Shown one piece after another: positions 63,949 through 64,000 of a stretch of DNA of 64,000 nt. The stretch comes from Leptolinea tardivitalis (GTDB lineage: Bacteria > Chloroflexota > Anaerolineae > Anaerolineales > Anaerolineaceae): contig NZ_BBYA01000011.1 of assembly GCF_001050275.1 (NCBI RefSeq), forward strand, positions 1 to 64,000. The letters are read 5' to 3'. Position numbers and translations under genes: made by a program. The notes beneath the pieces are model-generated. The model did not search any database and was not told the origin of the DNA. It was given only the letters and a program-made list of their open reading frames with translations. The stretch's first letter is position 1, and every line of letters starts with the position of its first letter.

Positions 63949-64000
63949 TTACCCTTCTATGGCGCCCGTAAGAGCCAGGCGCACAGAAGAAATGATTTCT
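63949..64000 (-). CDS. Partial gene, C-terminal end only
   Basis: The last 16 residues (EIISSVRLALTGAIEG) of a minus-strand gene and its TAA stop are inside the window; the rest lies beyond it. Close spacing to meaB (17 bases) suggests one operon. Too short to name; a mutase or B12-domain protein is only a guess from the neighbour. Confidence 0.5.
   Translation of the reverse strand, partial: EIISSVRLALTGAIEG

Noticed and set aside
1-64000. CRISPR arrays, insertion sequences, phage genes, rRNA or tRNA genes
   Set aside because: No direct-repeat array, transposase or integrase, terminal inverted repeats or RNA gene was found anywhere in the window.

Overview
The window is about 64 kb of gene-dense bacterial chromosome with moderate GC. 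The genes read as a member of the Chloroflexota, most likely an Anaerolineae-type lineage. This rests on overall resemblance and not on a marker gene: a System I cytochrome c maturation operon with a cysteine-type CcmE and a four-cysteine CcmH, an archaeal-type aspartyl-tRNA synthetase, a long NfeD, DUF5671 membrane proteins, many LxxC lipoproteins with Ala/Thr/Pro-rich tethers, and no outer-membrane genes. I saw no tRNA or rRNA, CRISPR array, insertion sequence, phage or plasmid gene. The region looks like core genome.

Layout. 0.3-8.6 kb: one tightly overlapping operon for cytochrome c maturation (ccmE-F-H-G, a CcmI-like zinc-ribbon protein, a di-heme cytochrome lipoprotein, ccmA-B-C-D). 8.6-11.6 kb: an acetyltransferase, then an MFS exporter with its probable ArsR-type regulator behind a repeat-rich promoter. 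11.7-17.2 kb: a lipoprotein made of four copies of one domain, a second lipoprotein, alpha-glucan phosphorylase and a DUF2179 membrane protein. 17.2-18.5 kb: NfeD protease on the minus strand. 18.6-21.7 kb: a long structured leader RNA with a terminator, then metQ-metN-metI for methionine uptake. 21.8-28 kb: dnaK, then a divergent pair encoding a YfhO-type membrane protein and a C39-type peptidase. 28.1-36.4 kb: sbcD, a CNNM/CorC protein, sbcC, two glycosyltransferases, a DinB-superfamily protein and a GlsB-type stress protein. 36.5-39.3 kb: polX, birA and a small membrane protein. 39.3-45.7 kb, minus strand: gyrA, a zinc-ribbon membrane protein, a DUF5671 protein, an NTF2-like membrane protein and a xanthine phosphoribosyltransferase. 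45.8-49.7 kb: maf, a class B penicillin-binding lipoprotein and rsgA. 49.8-56.2 kb: a five-gene peptide ABC transporter. 56.4-57.2 kb: a cyclic-nucleotide-binding protein coupled to a NifU-like scaffold. 57.2-64 kb: three little-known proteins, mutM, prs, an acetyltransferase, archaeal-type aspS, meaB and the tail of one more gene.

Three items deserve a second look. First, the roughly 200-nt leader RNA upstream of metQ, with a strong promoter, a branched fold and a terminator whose loop is complementary to a T-box-like element. I could not match it to a riboswitch class. Second, a recurring promoter form in which a TATAAT-like box lies 6-7 nt before the start codon (six genes), which implies leaderless mRNAs. 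Third, the ccm operon, which combines a cysteine-type CcmE, a four-cysteine CcmH and an embedded di-heme cytochrome fused to a carboxypeptidase-regulatory-like domain.
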